In this document: piece by piece, positions 57,295 to 64,000 of the stretch | Position numbering within the stretch: the first letter of the stretch is position 1 | Layout of the letters: each line of letters opens with the position of its first letter | Assembly: GCF_016598475.1 (NCBI RefSeq) | Contig: NZ_JAEMUX010000042.1 | Span: forward strand, 1-64,000 | Direction of reading: 5' to 3' | DNA from: Streptomyces adelaidensis | GTDB taxonomy: Bacteria; Actinomycetota; Actinomycetes; Streptomycetales; Streptomycetaceae | DNA length: 64,000 nt | Notes under the pieces: model-generated | What the model was told of the DNA's origin: nothing | Seen by the model: only the letters and a program-made list of their open reading frames with translations | Databases searched by the model: none | Made by a program: the position numbers and the translations under genes

Positions 57295-57743
57295 GGGCGC
57301 GGACGGGTGTGGCCGGGACGGTGCTCGTTCTCATGGCCGTCCTGGGCGGCTGTTCGGACGGAGGCGAGGACGGACCGGGTGATGTGAAGGCCTCCGCGGA
57401 CAGCGCGGAGCGCGGAGCCGGGGCGTACACGGCGTGTCTGGCCGAGCGTGGGGTCAAGACGTCAGGGACGACCGTCCAGGAGGACGGGGTGGACCCGGCG
57501 GTATTGGGACGCGCCTACCGGGAGTGCCGTGACGTCGCGCCGACCGGGGTCCAAGTGCCGGTGACCGAATGGGAGTTGGCGCTGCTGCGGGACTTCGTCG
57601 CCTGCATGCGCGACGACGGGCACAGCGGATACGGCGATCCGGACCCCGAAACCGGTGAGTTCGACCTGCCGCCCGACAGCGAGATAGACAAGGCCGCCGA
57701 AGGGCAGTGCATGGCTCAGGCGGAGCAGAAGGCCGGGCAGTGA
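57291..57743 (+). CDS. Small lipoprotein, paralogue of the preceding gene
   Basis: A 150-residue lipoprotein: a short signal peptide (RARTGVAGTVLVLMAVLGGCSD) with lipobox LGGC. The mature part has paired cysteines in AYTACLAERGV and FVACMRDDGHSGYGDPDPETG. The latter matches CMKKEGF of the longer lipoprotein upstream, so the two arose by duplication. GTG 57291 overlaps the upstream stop (GTGA), and the next gene overlaps its stop in the same way. The function is unknown; accessory to the export operon is the best guess. Confidence 0.85.
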   Translation: MRARTGVAGTVLVLMAVLGGCSDGGEDGPGDVKASADSAERGAGAYTACLAERGVKTSGTTVQEDGVDPAVLGRAYRECRDVAPTGVQVPVTEWELALLRDFVACMRDDGHSGYGDPDPETGEFDLPPDSEIDKAAEGQCMAQAEQKAGQ

Positions 57744-59464
57744 GTGCCGTGACGGAGGGGTCGAGCTCCCCGGACGACCGAGCCGCGGACGCCGGCAGCC
57801 GTGCCGGGAGCCGCGAGGGGAGCCGTGCCGGGAGCCGTGAGACCGACGATGAGGCCGATGACGAGAACAGGGTCGGCGGCGGGACCGGCGACGAGAACAG
57901 GGTCGGCGGCGGGACCGGCGACGACATGTCCAAGTCACCGCCCGCACCGGATGTCTCGGGCGCGGAAACGGAGAACCGGGACGCCCTCTCCGCGCGGCGG
58001 GGAAGCCGCCGCGTACTGATCGCGGTCGTGGTGACCGCCTCGTTGTTCTCCGCCGTCGGTGTCGGCGCGGGAATGTGGATCAAGTCGCCCGCCCAGCGCG
58101 CCGCGGACGCGGCCCCGCCCCCTTCGTCACTCCTCACCCGGCCCGTGGAGCAACGGGTGCTCACCAGCGACGTGGTCACGCGGGGAACGGTGGCCGCCGA
58201 GCAGTCCCTGACCGTCTCGCCGCAGACCGGCTCGGGCGGTGGCGAGGGTGCCGCAGGGTCGGTGGTGAGCGGGCTGCCGGTGAAGGCGGGCTCCTCCGTC
58301 AAGGCCGGACAGGTGCTACTGGAGGTCTCCGGACGCCCGGTGTTCGCCCTGGAGGGCAGCATTCCGGCGTACCGGGACCTCAAGCCCGGCATGCGGGGCC
58401 AGGACGTCACCCAGCTCCGCGACGCGCTGAGGAAACGGGGCCTCGACACCGGCCAGGACGCCAAGGGCGTGTTCGGCCCCGCCACCAAAGCGGCCCTCAC
58501 GGCCTTCTACTCCTCCATCGGTTACGAGCCGCTGCCCGCGACGGACGACGGCGGGGAGACCCTGAAGGCCGCGACCACCACGCTGACGGCGGCCGCACGC
58601 GCGGTCGAGGACGCGCAGAGCGCGCTGTCCGACGCCTACTACGCCCTGGGCAAGGTGCCCGCGGGCGAGGACCGCACCGAGGCACAGCGGGCGGTGGACA
58701 ACGCGCGGCGAACCCTCGGCCGGGCCATCGAGGACCGCAACACCGCACGGCAGGACCGCGAAGCGGCCGAGAACGCCGCCGGGCCCTCGCTGCCCGCCGC
58801 CGAAGTGGTCTTCCTCTCCGGATTCCCGGCCCGCGTGGACGCGGTGAACGCGAGAGTGGGCGGCGCCGTGGGCGAGACGGCGATGACCGTGTCGGCCGGA
58901 CAACTCCTCGTCCACGCCCAGGTGAACGAACTCCAGGTCGAACTGCTCAAGACCGGGCAGCCGGCGGAGATCTACGCCGAGCTGGGGCAGCGTCGGTTCT
59001 CCGCGCTGCTCGTCTCGGTCGCGGACTCCCCGGGCGTGCCGCGCCAGGGCACCGGGAGCGGCGACGAGGACTCGCAGGAGGAGCGGACCTCCGACGGTTC
59101 CGGTTACCTCGTCGTGCTGCGGCCCGACGAGGCGATCGGCGCCGAACTGTCCGGACAGGACGTCCGCGTCACCATCCGGGCCGCGTCCACCGAGGACGCG
59201 GAACTGGTCGTACCGATCACCGCGGTCACCGCCGGGCGCGGCGGAACGCTGTACGTGACCGTGGTGGACTCCGACGGCGAGCAGCAGCAGGTCGACGTGC
59301 GGGAACTGACCAGCGGCGGCGGGTTCGTGGCGGTGGCCCCGCTCAAGGCCGGTTCGCTGCGCAAGGGTGACCGGGTGATAACCGGAGTCGCCGCCGACTC
59401 CACGACCGGCGGCCAGAACCAGGACGACGGCGACGCGGGCGGCGGCGGACAGGACGTGTCATGA
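57740..59464 (+). CDS. Membrane-anchored efflux adaptor (HlyD-like) with peptidoglycan-binding domain
   Basis: A 574-residue protein. The first 90 residues are acidic low complexity with repeats (GSRAGSRE, DENRVGGGTG), followed by one membrane helix (VLIAVVVTASLFSAVGVGAGMWI). Then a lipoyl/HlyD-type segment (SGLPVKAGSSVKAGQVLLEVSGRPVF) encloses a PG_binding_1 domain (KPGMRGQDVTQLRDALRKRG ... GVFGPATKAALTAFY). A coiled coil (about 300-365) and a second adaptor half follow. This layout is typical of Gram-positive MacA-like adaptors that link a MacB-type exporter to the cell wall. GTG 57740 overlaps the lipoprotein stop. Confidence 0.9.
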   Translation: MSAVTEGSSSPDDRAADAGSRAGSREGSRAGSRETDDEADDENRVGGGTGDENRVGGGTGDDMSKSPPAPDVSGAETENRDALSARRGSRRVLIAVVVTASLFSAVGVGAGMWIKSPAQRAADAAPPPSSLLTRPVEQRVLTSDVVTRGTVAAEQSLTVSPQTGSGGGEGAAGSVVSGLPVKAGSSVKAGQVLLEVSGRPVFALEGSIPAYRDLKPGMRGQDVTQLRDALRKRGLDTGQDAKGVFGPATKAALTAFYSSIGYEPLPATDDGGETLKAATTTLTAAARAVEDAQSALSDAYYALGKVPAGEDRTEAQRAVDNARRTLGRAIEDRNTARQDREAAENAAGPSLPAAEVVFLSGFPARVDAVNARVGGAVGETAMTVSAGQLLVHAQVNELQVELLKTGQPAEIYAELGQRRFSALLVSVADSPGVPRQGTGSGDEDSQEERTSDGSGYLVVLRPDEAIGAELSGQDVRVTIRAASTEDAELVVPITAVTAGRGGTLYVTVVDSDGEQQQVDVRELTSGGGFVAVAPLKAGSLRKGDRVITGVAADSTTGGQNQDDGDAGGGGQDVS

Positions 59465-60552
59465 GCGAGCCCCGGGAACACCGGGCCGACGTACGGCGCC
59501 GGGCAGACGTACCGCGTTCGGCCGACGTACCGCGTTCGGACGGTGATCCGCGCCGTCCGGACGGTGATCCGGAGACGGATGGTGTGCTGGAGACGGACAG
59601 TGATCCCGAGACGGACAGTGATCCCAAGACGGATGGCGACCCGGAGACCGACGGTGACCCGGAGACCGACGGCGACCGGGAGACGGATGACGTGCCGGAG
59701 GCGGACGGTGTTCCGCGGCCGGGCGGTGTCCCGGTCATCGAGTTCCGCGGGGTGGGCCGCACCTACCCGGGCCGGCCGCCGGTGGCCGCGCTGAAGCCGT
59801 GCGATCTGGCCGTGCGCGCGGGGGAGTTCGTCACCGTCACCGGGCCCTCCGGCTCCGGGAAGTCGACGCTTCTCAACGTCCTGGGTCTGCTCGACCGGCC
59901 CACGACCGGCGCCTATCTCCTGGACGGACTCGACACCGGCGCCCTGAGCGAATCGGCCCGCACCGCGCTGCGTGGACGCCGGGTCGGCTTCGTCTTCCAG
60001 TCCTTCCATCTGCTGCCGCACCGCACCGCCCGGGAGAACGTCGTGCTCGGCATGGTCTACAACGGCACGCCGCGCGCCACCCGCGCCGAGCGGGCTCGCG
60101 CCGCGCTGCTCAAGGTCGGGCTCGGGCACCGGCTCGACGCCCTTCCCACCCGGATGTCCGGCGGCGAACGACAGCGGGTCGCCATCGCCCGCGCACTCGT
60201 CCACCAGCCCTCCCTCCTGCTGTGCGACGAACCGACCGGAAACCTCGACACCGTCAACACCACCCTCGTCCTCGACCTGCTCGCGGCGCTGAACGCGGAC
60301 GGTATGACCGTGCTGGTCATCACCCACGACGCCTCGGTCGCCTCCCGAGGCACGCGTACCGTCACCGTCCGGGACGGAGTACTCGCCGAGGTCGTGGCCG
60401 ACGCCGAGGCCGGGAGCGTGACCGGTGCCGGTGCCGGTGCCGGTGCGGGTGCGGGTGCGGGTGCGGGTACCAGGGCCGGGGCAGCGGCAGCGGCAGGGAC
60501 CAGGGTCGCCGTCGACGGATCCGGGCCGACCGGGCGGGGGAGCCAGGGGTGA
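59461..60552 (+). CDS. MacB-type ABC ATPase with repetitive N- and C-termini
   Basis: A 363-residue ATPase. The catalytic core (about 90-310) has Walker A GPSGSGKSTLLN, Q-loop FVFQSFHLLPHRT, LSGGERQR-type signature (MSGGERQR), Walker B LLLCDEPTGNLD and VITHDASVA. It is preceded by 85 residues of acidic repeats (units of ETDGDP and DVPRS) and followed by a Gly-Ala repeat run, both from nucleotide tandem repeats. Such tails are not found in typical LolD/MacB ATPases (about 230 residues). ATG 59461 overlaps the adaptor stop; a start nearer the core is conceivable but has no better ribosome binding site. Confidence 0.9.
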   Translation: MSEPREHRADVRRRADVPRSADVPRSDGDPRRPDGDPETDGVLETDSDPETDSDPKTDGDPETDGDPETDGDRETDDVPEADGVPRPGGVPVIEFRGVGRTYPGRPPVAALKPCDLAVRAGEFVTVTGPSGSGKSTLLNVLGLLDRPTTGAYLLDGLDTGALSESARTALRGRRVGFVFQSFHLLPHRTARENVVLGMVYNGTPRATRAERARAALLKVGLGHRLDALPTRMSGGERQRVAIARALVHQPSLLLCDEPTGNLDTVNTTLVLDLLAALNADGMTVLVITHDASVASRGTRTVTVRDGVLAEVVADAEAGSVTGAGAGAGAGAGAGAGTRAGAAAAAGTRVAVDGSGPTGRGSQG

Positions 60553-61802
60553 TACGCCTACCGCTTCGGCGCCGTACCGAGGACGGCCCCGACCTGCCGC
60601 CCTCGCGCCTGCACTGGCGCGATCTGCTCGCCGAAGCCGTCTCCGGTGTGCTCCAGCGCCCGGCCCGTTCCGCGCTGACCTCGCTCGGCACCGTTCTCGG
60701 TGTGGGCGCCTTCGTCGCCGTACTCGGTCTGACGGCGACCGCCTCCGCCCAGATCGACGACCGCTTCAACGCCCTGACCGCCACCGAGGTGACCCTCCAG
60801 GACGCCGCCGGCGAGCACGACCCCATGGCCGAGTACGCCTTCCCCGCCGACGCCGAAGAGCTCATCCGGCGCGTCAACGGCGTACGGGAGGCCGGTGTGC
60901 TGTGGCCGGTGAAGCTGCCCGCCGGGCAGCAGGTCACCGGCTCCCCCTTGGTGGACGGCGTGCACGCGGACACTCCCGTACGGGCCGCCTCGCCGGAGGC
61001 GTTGCGCGCCGCGCAGCCCACCCTCGCCCAGGGCCGCCTCTACGACGGCCACCTCGCCGAGCGCAGGGAGCCGGTCGTGGTCGTCGGCCGGTCGGTGGCC
61101 CAGCGGCTCGGCATCACCGGACTGGACACCGACCCGGCGGTGTTCATCGGGGACCAGTCCTTCACCGTCGCCGGCATCCTCTCCGACGTCGAACGCCGCC
61201 CCGAACTGCTGCTGTCGGTGATGGTGCCGCCCGCGACCGCCGAGGCCCTGTGGGGGCCGCCCGAACCGGGCGCGGCCGAGATGCTGGTCGCCACCGACCT
61301 GGGGGCCGCGAGCCAGGTCGCGCGGGAGGCGCCGGTCGCCCTGCGCGCCGACCATCCCGAGTACATCCGGGCCGTGCCGCCGCCCGACCCGCGCAGTCTG
61401 CGCACCTCGGTCGGCGACGACCTCTCCCAGCTGTTTCTCGCCCTCGCCGGGATCTGCCTGGTCATCGGCGCGGTCGGCATCGCCAACACCACATTGGTCT
61501 CCGTCCTGGAACGCACCGGAGAGATCGGACTGCGCCGGGCGCTCGGGGCGCGGGGCCGCCACGTCACCGTGCAGTTCCTCACCGAGTCGGGTGCGCTGGG
61601 CGGCCTCGGCGGCCTGGTCGGCACCAGCATCGGTGTCCTCGTCGTGGTCGCCGTCGCCCTGGCCAGAGACTGGTCACCGGTGGTCCACCCCCTGGTCGTG
61701 GCCACCGCCCCGCTCATCGGCCTCGCCACCGGGGTGGCCGCCGGTCTCTACCCGGCCTGGCGGGCCGCCCGCATCGAACCCGTGGAAGCGCTGCGCCGCT
61801 GA
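60549..61802 (+). CDS. MacB/FtsX-type ABC permease
   Basis: A 417-residue permease with the MacB layout: one N-terminal helix (about 40-62, RSALTSLGTVLGVGAFVAVLGL), a large external domain (about 65-285), and three C-terminal helices (about 290-405) with VLERTGEIGLRRALGARGRHVTVQFLTES and the ending PAWRAARIEPVEALR. It works with the ATPase and the PG-binding adaptor, probably exporting a peptide, lipopeptide or cell-envelope-active compound. GTG 60549 overlaps the ATPase stop by 4 bases. Confidence 0.94.
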   Translation: MIRLPLRRRTEDGPDLPPSRLHWRDLLAEAVSGVLQRPARSALTSLGTVLGVGAFVAVLGLTATASAQIDDRFNALTATEVTLQDAAGEHDPMAEYAFPADAEELIRRVNGVREAGVLWPVKLPAGQQVTGSPLVDGVHADTPVRAASPEALRAAQPTLAQGRLYDGHLAERREPVVVVGRSVAQRLGITGLDTDPAVFIGDQSFTVAGILSDVERRPELLLSVMVPPATAEALWGPPEPGAAEMLVATDLGAASQVAREAPVALRADHPEYIRAVPPPDPRSLRTSVGDDLSQLFLALAGICLVIGAVGIANTTLVSVLERTGEIGLRRALGARGRHVTVQFLTESGALGGLGGLVGTSIGVLVVVAVALARDWSPVVHPLVVATAPLIGLATGVAAGLYPAWRAARIEPVEALRR

Positions 61803-62076
61803 ATCACGGCCGGCCCCCCACCGGTCCGGCCGCCGGTCCCCGTCTCCTCCGGCCGCCGGATCCCCGTCGGTCCGGCCGTCGGGTTCCCGTCGTCTCCGGC
61901 CGTCTCCGGCCGCCGGAACCCCGGGCGGCCAATTTTGTACGAGCTCTTACCTTGGCTGGCTCTGTCCTGCCCCTCCCCTGTCCCCGTGCTGTTCGACCGG
62001 ATCGAACAGTGGAGTCCGGCACCCAGTGGGTCGCCGAGTCCCCACGGTCAGTCGACCTCCGCGAGGTGGAACAAGC

Positions 62077-62208
62077 ATGTCGTCCCGTGTCATACGCAGG
62101 GCCGCCCTGGCCGGAGTCCCCGCCCTCACCGTCCTCACGGTCGCCTCTTGCGCGGGCGACGACGGGCCCGCGAACCGGGCGACCGCAACCGGCCGACGCA
62201 GCCGGTGA
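62077..62208 (+). CDS. Mini-lipoprotein or truncated lipoprotein (43 residues)
   Basis: ATG 62077 opens a 43-codon frame with a convincing lipoprotein signal: basic start MSSRVIRRAALAG, a hydrophobic stretch PALTVLTVA, and lipobox VASC, leaving a mature part of only about 18 residues that ends in a basic cluster. GAGGTGG lies upstream. It is followed within 4 bases by a strong terminator, so the short length appears to be a real transcript end. It could be a small secreted lipopeptide or a lipoprotein gene cut short by deletion. Confidence 0.5.
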   Translation: MSSRVIRRAALAGVPALTVLTVASCAGDDGPANRATATGRRSR

Positions 62209-62211
62209 ACG

Positions 62212-62249
62212 ACCGCGTGGTCACTGTCGTGGAGGAGTGACCACGCGGT
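62212..62249 (+). terminator. Hairpin terminator after the mini-lipoprotein
   Basis: ACCGCGTGGTCAC (62212-62224) and GTGACCACGCGGT (62237-62249) form a perfect 13-bp stem with a 12-base loop, beginning 4 bases after the stop codon. Two further perfect inverted repeats follow in series. Confidence 0.85.
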
Positions 62250-62250
62250 T

Positions 62251-62349
62251 CCGGTGTCCGGGGCGCCGGGGTTCGCGTCGCGGAGTCCGCGTGCCGGGGG
62301 TCCCGGACACCGGAGGGCGTCCCGCGCACCCACAAGGCGCGCGGGACGC
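62251..62349. other. Two further inverted repeats in series
   Basis: CCGGTGTCCGGG (62251-62262) pairs with CCCGGACACCGG (62302-62313) over 12 bp. GCGTCCCGCGC (62317-62327) pairs with GCGCGGGACGC (62339-62349) over 11 bp with an 11-base loop. The second is terminator-like. With the stem before them they form a run of three hairpins and no coding sequence. Confidence 0.75.
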
Positions 62350-62414
62350 GCGCGTTCCCCCGCTGTGCCTCTCGTCCGTCCCATCCCCTTCAATTGGCTT
62401 GGGTGGCAGGGGCG

Positions 62415-62471
62415 TTGACCCGTCCGGGCGGCACCAGCACAATGAGCGCGCACGCCTGAGAGCGCTCTCAG
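62415..62471 (+). promoter_or_regulatory. Promoter plus LacI-type operator for the exported enzyme gene
   Basis: TTGACC (62415-62420) and CACAAT (62438-62443) are separated by exactly 17 bp, a good vegetative-type promoter. A perfect 16-bp palindrome, CTGAGAGCGCTCTCAG (62456-62471), with the central CG typical of LacI/GalR operators, lies just downstream of the expected start point, where a bound repressor would block transcription. The gene starts at 62496. Confidence 0.75.
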
Positions 62472-62495
62472 TCCCGCACCTTCCAAGGGAGACCC

Positions 62496-63941
62496 ATGAC
62501 CGGCACGACCGGCACGACGGGCACGACCGGCAGACAAGGCCCGGCGTTCAGCCGCCGTACGCTCCTCGGCACCGGCCTCGGTGTCGCGACGGCGCTCACC
62601 GCCCTCGGCTCCGGTCCGGCCCACGCGGCGCCCCGAGCGGCCGGGGCCTCCGCCCGGCGGCGCGGCCAGGCCTTCCTCGCCGCCGCCATGGACGCCTACC
62701 CCGACCACGGCGACCTCCGGCTGACCCAGAGCTACACCGACCAGGCGGGCCTGTTCAGCACGGCGTTCACGTACGACAACGCGCTCGCGATCCTCGCCCA
62801 CCTCGCCGTGCGCACGGAGGACGGGCGGGCCAGGGCGGTGGCGCTCGGGGACGCGCTGATCCACGCCCAGGAGCACGACCCGGCGTACGACGACGGCCGG
62901 CTGCGCCAGGCGTACAACGTGGGGCCGTACGTCTACTACGACGGCGTGCCGCAGCCGGACGGGTTCGTCCGGGCCGACGGGACGGCCAACGTGGGCACCC
63001 AGTTCGGCTTCACGGGTACGGCCGTGGGCGACATGGCGTGGGCGGGGATCGCGCTGAGCGCGCTGGCCCGGCGGACCGGCGCCCGGCGCTTCCTCGCCGC
63101 GGCCGTGCGGATCGGGGAGTGGATCGAGCGGACCGGCCGTACGGACGAGCCCCTCGGTGGCTACAAGTTCGGCGTGAACGGGGCGAACGAGAAGCTGCCG
63201 TTCACCTCGACCGAGCACAACACCGACCTGATCTGCCTGTTCGGACGGCTCGCCCGGCTCACCGGCGACCGGGTGTGGTGGGAGCGGCGCGCACGTGCCG
63301 AGGCGTTCGTGCAGCGGATGTGGGAGCCCCCCCAGGGCTCGGGCTCGGACTCGGGCTCGGGCTCGTCGGGCGGCTTCTTCTACACCGGCACCAACGACGG
63401 GGTGACCGTCAACAAGTCGCCGATCCCCGAAGACACCCAGACCTGGACCCACCTCGCCCTCGACGCCAAGGGTTACTCCAGCTCCCTGGACTGGGCGGCT
63501 CGCGAACTGGCCGTCCTCGACCACGCCGAGCGGCGCAACAGCACGGTCCCCGCCGGGCAGTCGTACGAGGGCGTCACCTTCAGCTCCGCCTCCCTCGTGG
63601 CGAACGAGGACGCGCCCATCGCCGACTTCCAGCCCAAGCCGAACCGCGACGGCGTCTGGTTCGAGGGCACCGCCCACCTCGCGCTCGCCCTGCGCGACCG
63701 GGGAGCGAGGGGCGACGAGACCCGCGCCCGCCGCCTCCTCGCCTCCCTCGAACGGGCCCAGGACCTCCTCGGCCCCGCCCAGACCGTCGGCGGCCAAGCC
63801 CTCCCCGAACGCGCCGGCATCGTCTCGGCGAGCAGCCCCCTCGACACGGGCTTCGGCTTCGGCTACTACCCGTACCGGCACACGGGCGCGACGGCCTGGT
63901 ACCTGATGGCGACGGTACGGGCGAACCCGCTGCGGGCCTGA
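62496..63941 (+). CDS. Tat-exported (alpha/alpha)6-barrel enzyme, probable carbohydrate-active
   Basis: A 481-residue secreted protein. After a threonine-glycine repeat start (MTGTTGTTGTTG) comes a Tat signal, SRRTLLGTGLGVATALTAL, cut after about AHA. The mature protein shows repeated helix-turn segments of an (alpha/alpha)6 toroid: YDNALAILAHLA, VGDMAWAGIALSALARRTG, EHNTDLICLFGRLARLTG and WFEGTAHLALALRDRG. These recall glycoside hydrolases and lyases of the six-hairpin class. A Gly-Ser run near residue 285 is a repeat-derived loop. AAGGGAG precedes ATG 62496. The LacI-type operator upstream supports control by a sugar. The exact family and substrate are not recognised. Confidence 0.8.
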   Translation: MTGTTGTTGTTGRQGPAFSRRTLLGTGLGVATALTALGSGPAHAAPRAAGASARRRGQAFLAAAMDAYPDHGDLRLTQSYTDQAGLFSTAFTYDNALAILAHLAVRTEDGRARAVALGDALIHAQEHDPAYDDGRLRQAYNVGPYVYYDGVPQPDGFVRADGTANVGTQFGFTGTAVGDMAWAGIALSALARRTGARRFLAAAVRIGEWIERTGRTDEPLGGYKFGVNGANEKLPFTSTEHNTDLICLFGRLARLTGDRVWWERRARAEAFVQRMWEPPQGSGSDSGSGSSGGFFYTGTNDGVTVNKSPIPEDTQTWTHLALDAKGYSSSLDWAARELAVLDHAERRNSTVPAGQSYEGVTFSSASLVANEDAPIADFQPKPNRDGVWFEGTAHLALALRDRGARGDETRARRLLASLERAQDLLGPAQTVGGQALPERAGIVSASSPLDTGFGFGYYPYRHTGATAWYLMATVRANPLRA

Positions 63942-64000
63942 CGCCTACGGGGCCACGGGCCGCTCGGGAAGGTTTGGCCATTCGGTACGGGGTGGCCTGT

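Noticed and set aside
63942..64000. Start of another gene at the right edge
   Set aside because: Only 59 bases remain, with no start codon plus ribosome binding site and no recognisable motif.

Overview
The window is high-GC actinobacterial DNA, almost certainly from a Streptomyces. GC in third codon positions is extreme and GTG starts are common. Genes are packed with 4-base ATGA/GTGA overlaps. The gene types are also typical: a SARP regulator, TTA (bldA) codons, Tat and lipobox secretion signals, CHAT/TPR proteins, a SpoIIE-type phosphatase with PAS and GAF domains, and two-component systems beside FtsX-type ABC exporters. I saw no rRNA, tRNA, CRISPR array, phage or insertion-sequence gene.

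Region 1 (about 0.3-17.6 kb) is a compact biosynthetic gene cluster without a modular PKS or NRPS. A SARP gene with a TTA codon lies at the left edge. A leftward operon encodes KASIII-like protein, adenylating enzyme, class-III aminotransferase-like protein, carrier protein, RraA-like protein and P450. A divergent rightward operon encodes adenylating enzyme, fold-III PLP decarboxylase, carrier protein, acyl-CoA dehydrogenase-like enzyme and two ABC half-exporters. It is followed by a leftward SAM methyltransferase and a rightward stand-alone condensation-domain protein that is visibly lower in GC. I infer that two substrates are activated on two separate carrier proteins. One is probably an amino acid decarboxylated while tethered, as in the VinN/VinO/VinL and BtrK systems. 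The two would then be joined by the free condensation enzyme and exported.

Region 2 (17.6-30.3 kb) is one leftward operon for ADP-heptose formation and transfer: GmhA, GmhB and HldE homologues, three GT9 glycosyltransferases, two GT4, one GT2, a carbamoyltransferase and a UXS-like sugar-nucleotide enzyme. It carries the scars of duplication and deletion. There is a 56-codon GT4 stub, a 42-codon internally deleted carbamoyltransferase, a GT2-like piece fused in front of GmhB and a 38-codon linker ORF, all still joined by start/stop overlaps.

Region 3 (30.3-39.8 kb) has an MFS exporter flanked by two minisatellites (28 bp x3 and 22/23 bp x6), then a module of a DUF3592 membrane protein, a CHAT-protease-like protein, a TPR protein, two unrecognised large proteins and a small conserved protein. 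An identical 17-bp sequence lies at both outer ends of this module. It is my best candidate for a little-described, possibly conflict-type, system.

Region 4 (39.8-55 kb) has a GlxA/AraC-type regulator divergent from a saccharopine-dehydrogenase-like gene. Next come a NarL/DesK-type two-component pair divergent from an ABC/FtsX exporter, and a carbohydrate ABC importer with a LacI-like sensor that has lost its DNA-binding domain. A PAS-GAF-SpoIIE-ATPase phosphatase ends the region. Region 5 (55-64 kb) has a secreted crystallin-fold/I36-type protein, a five-gene lipoprotein and MacB-type export operon whose first gene has a TTA codon, a mini-lipoprotein followed by consecutive hairpins, and a Tat-exported (alpha/alpha)6 enzyme behind a promoter with a LacI-type operator.

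A feature that cuts across the window is that many otherwise ordinary proteins have in-frame short tandem repeats at their ends or linkers. The histidine kinase is the extreme case, with about 220 repetitive residues at its C-terminus. Starts were chosen from Shine-Dalgarno sequence, overlap and family alignment; family assignments are from motif recognition by eye, without database searches.
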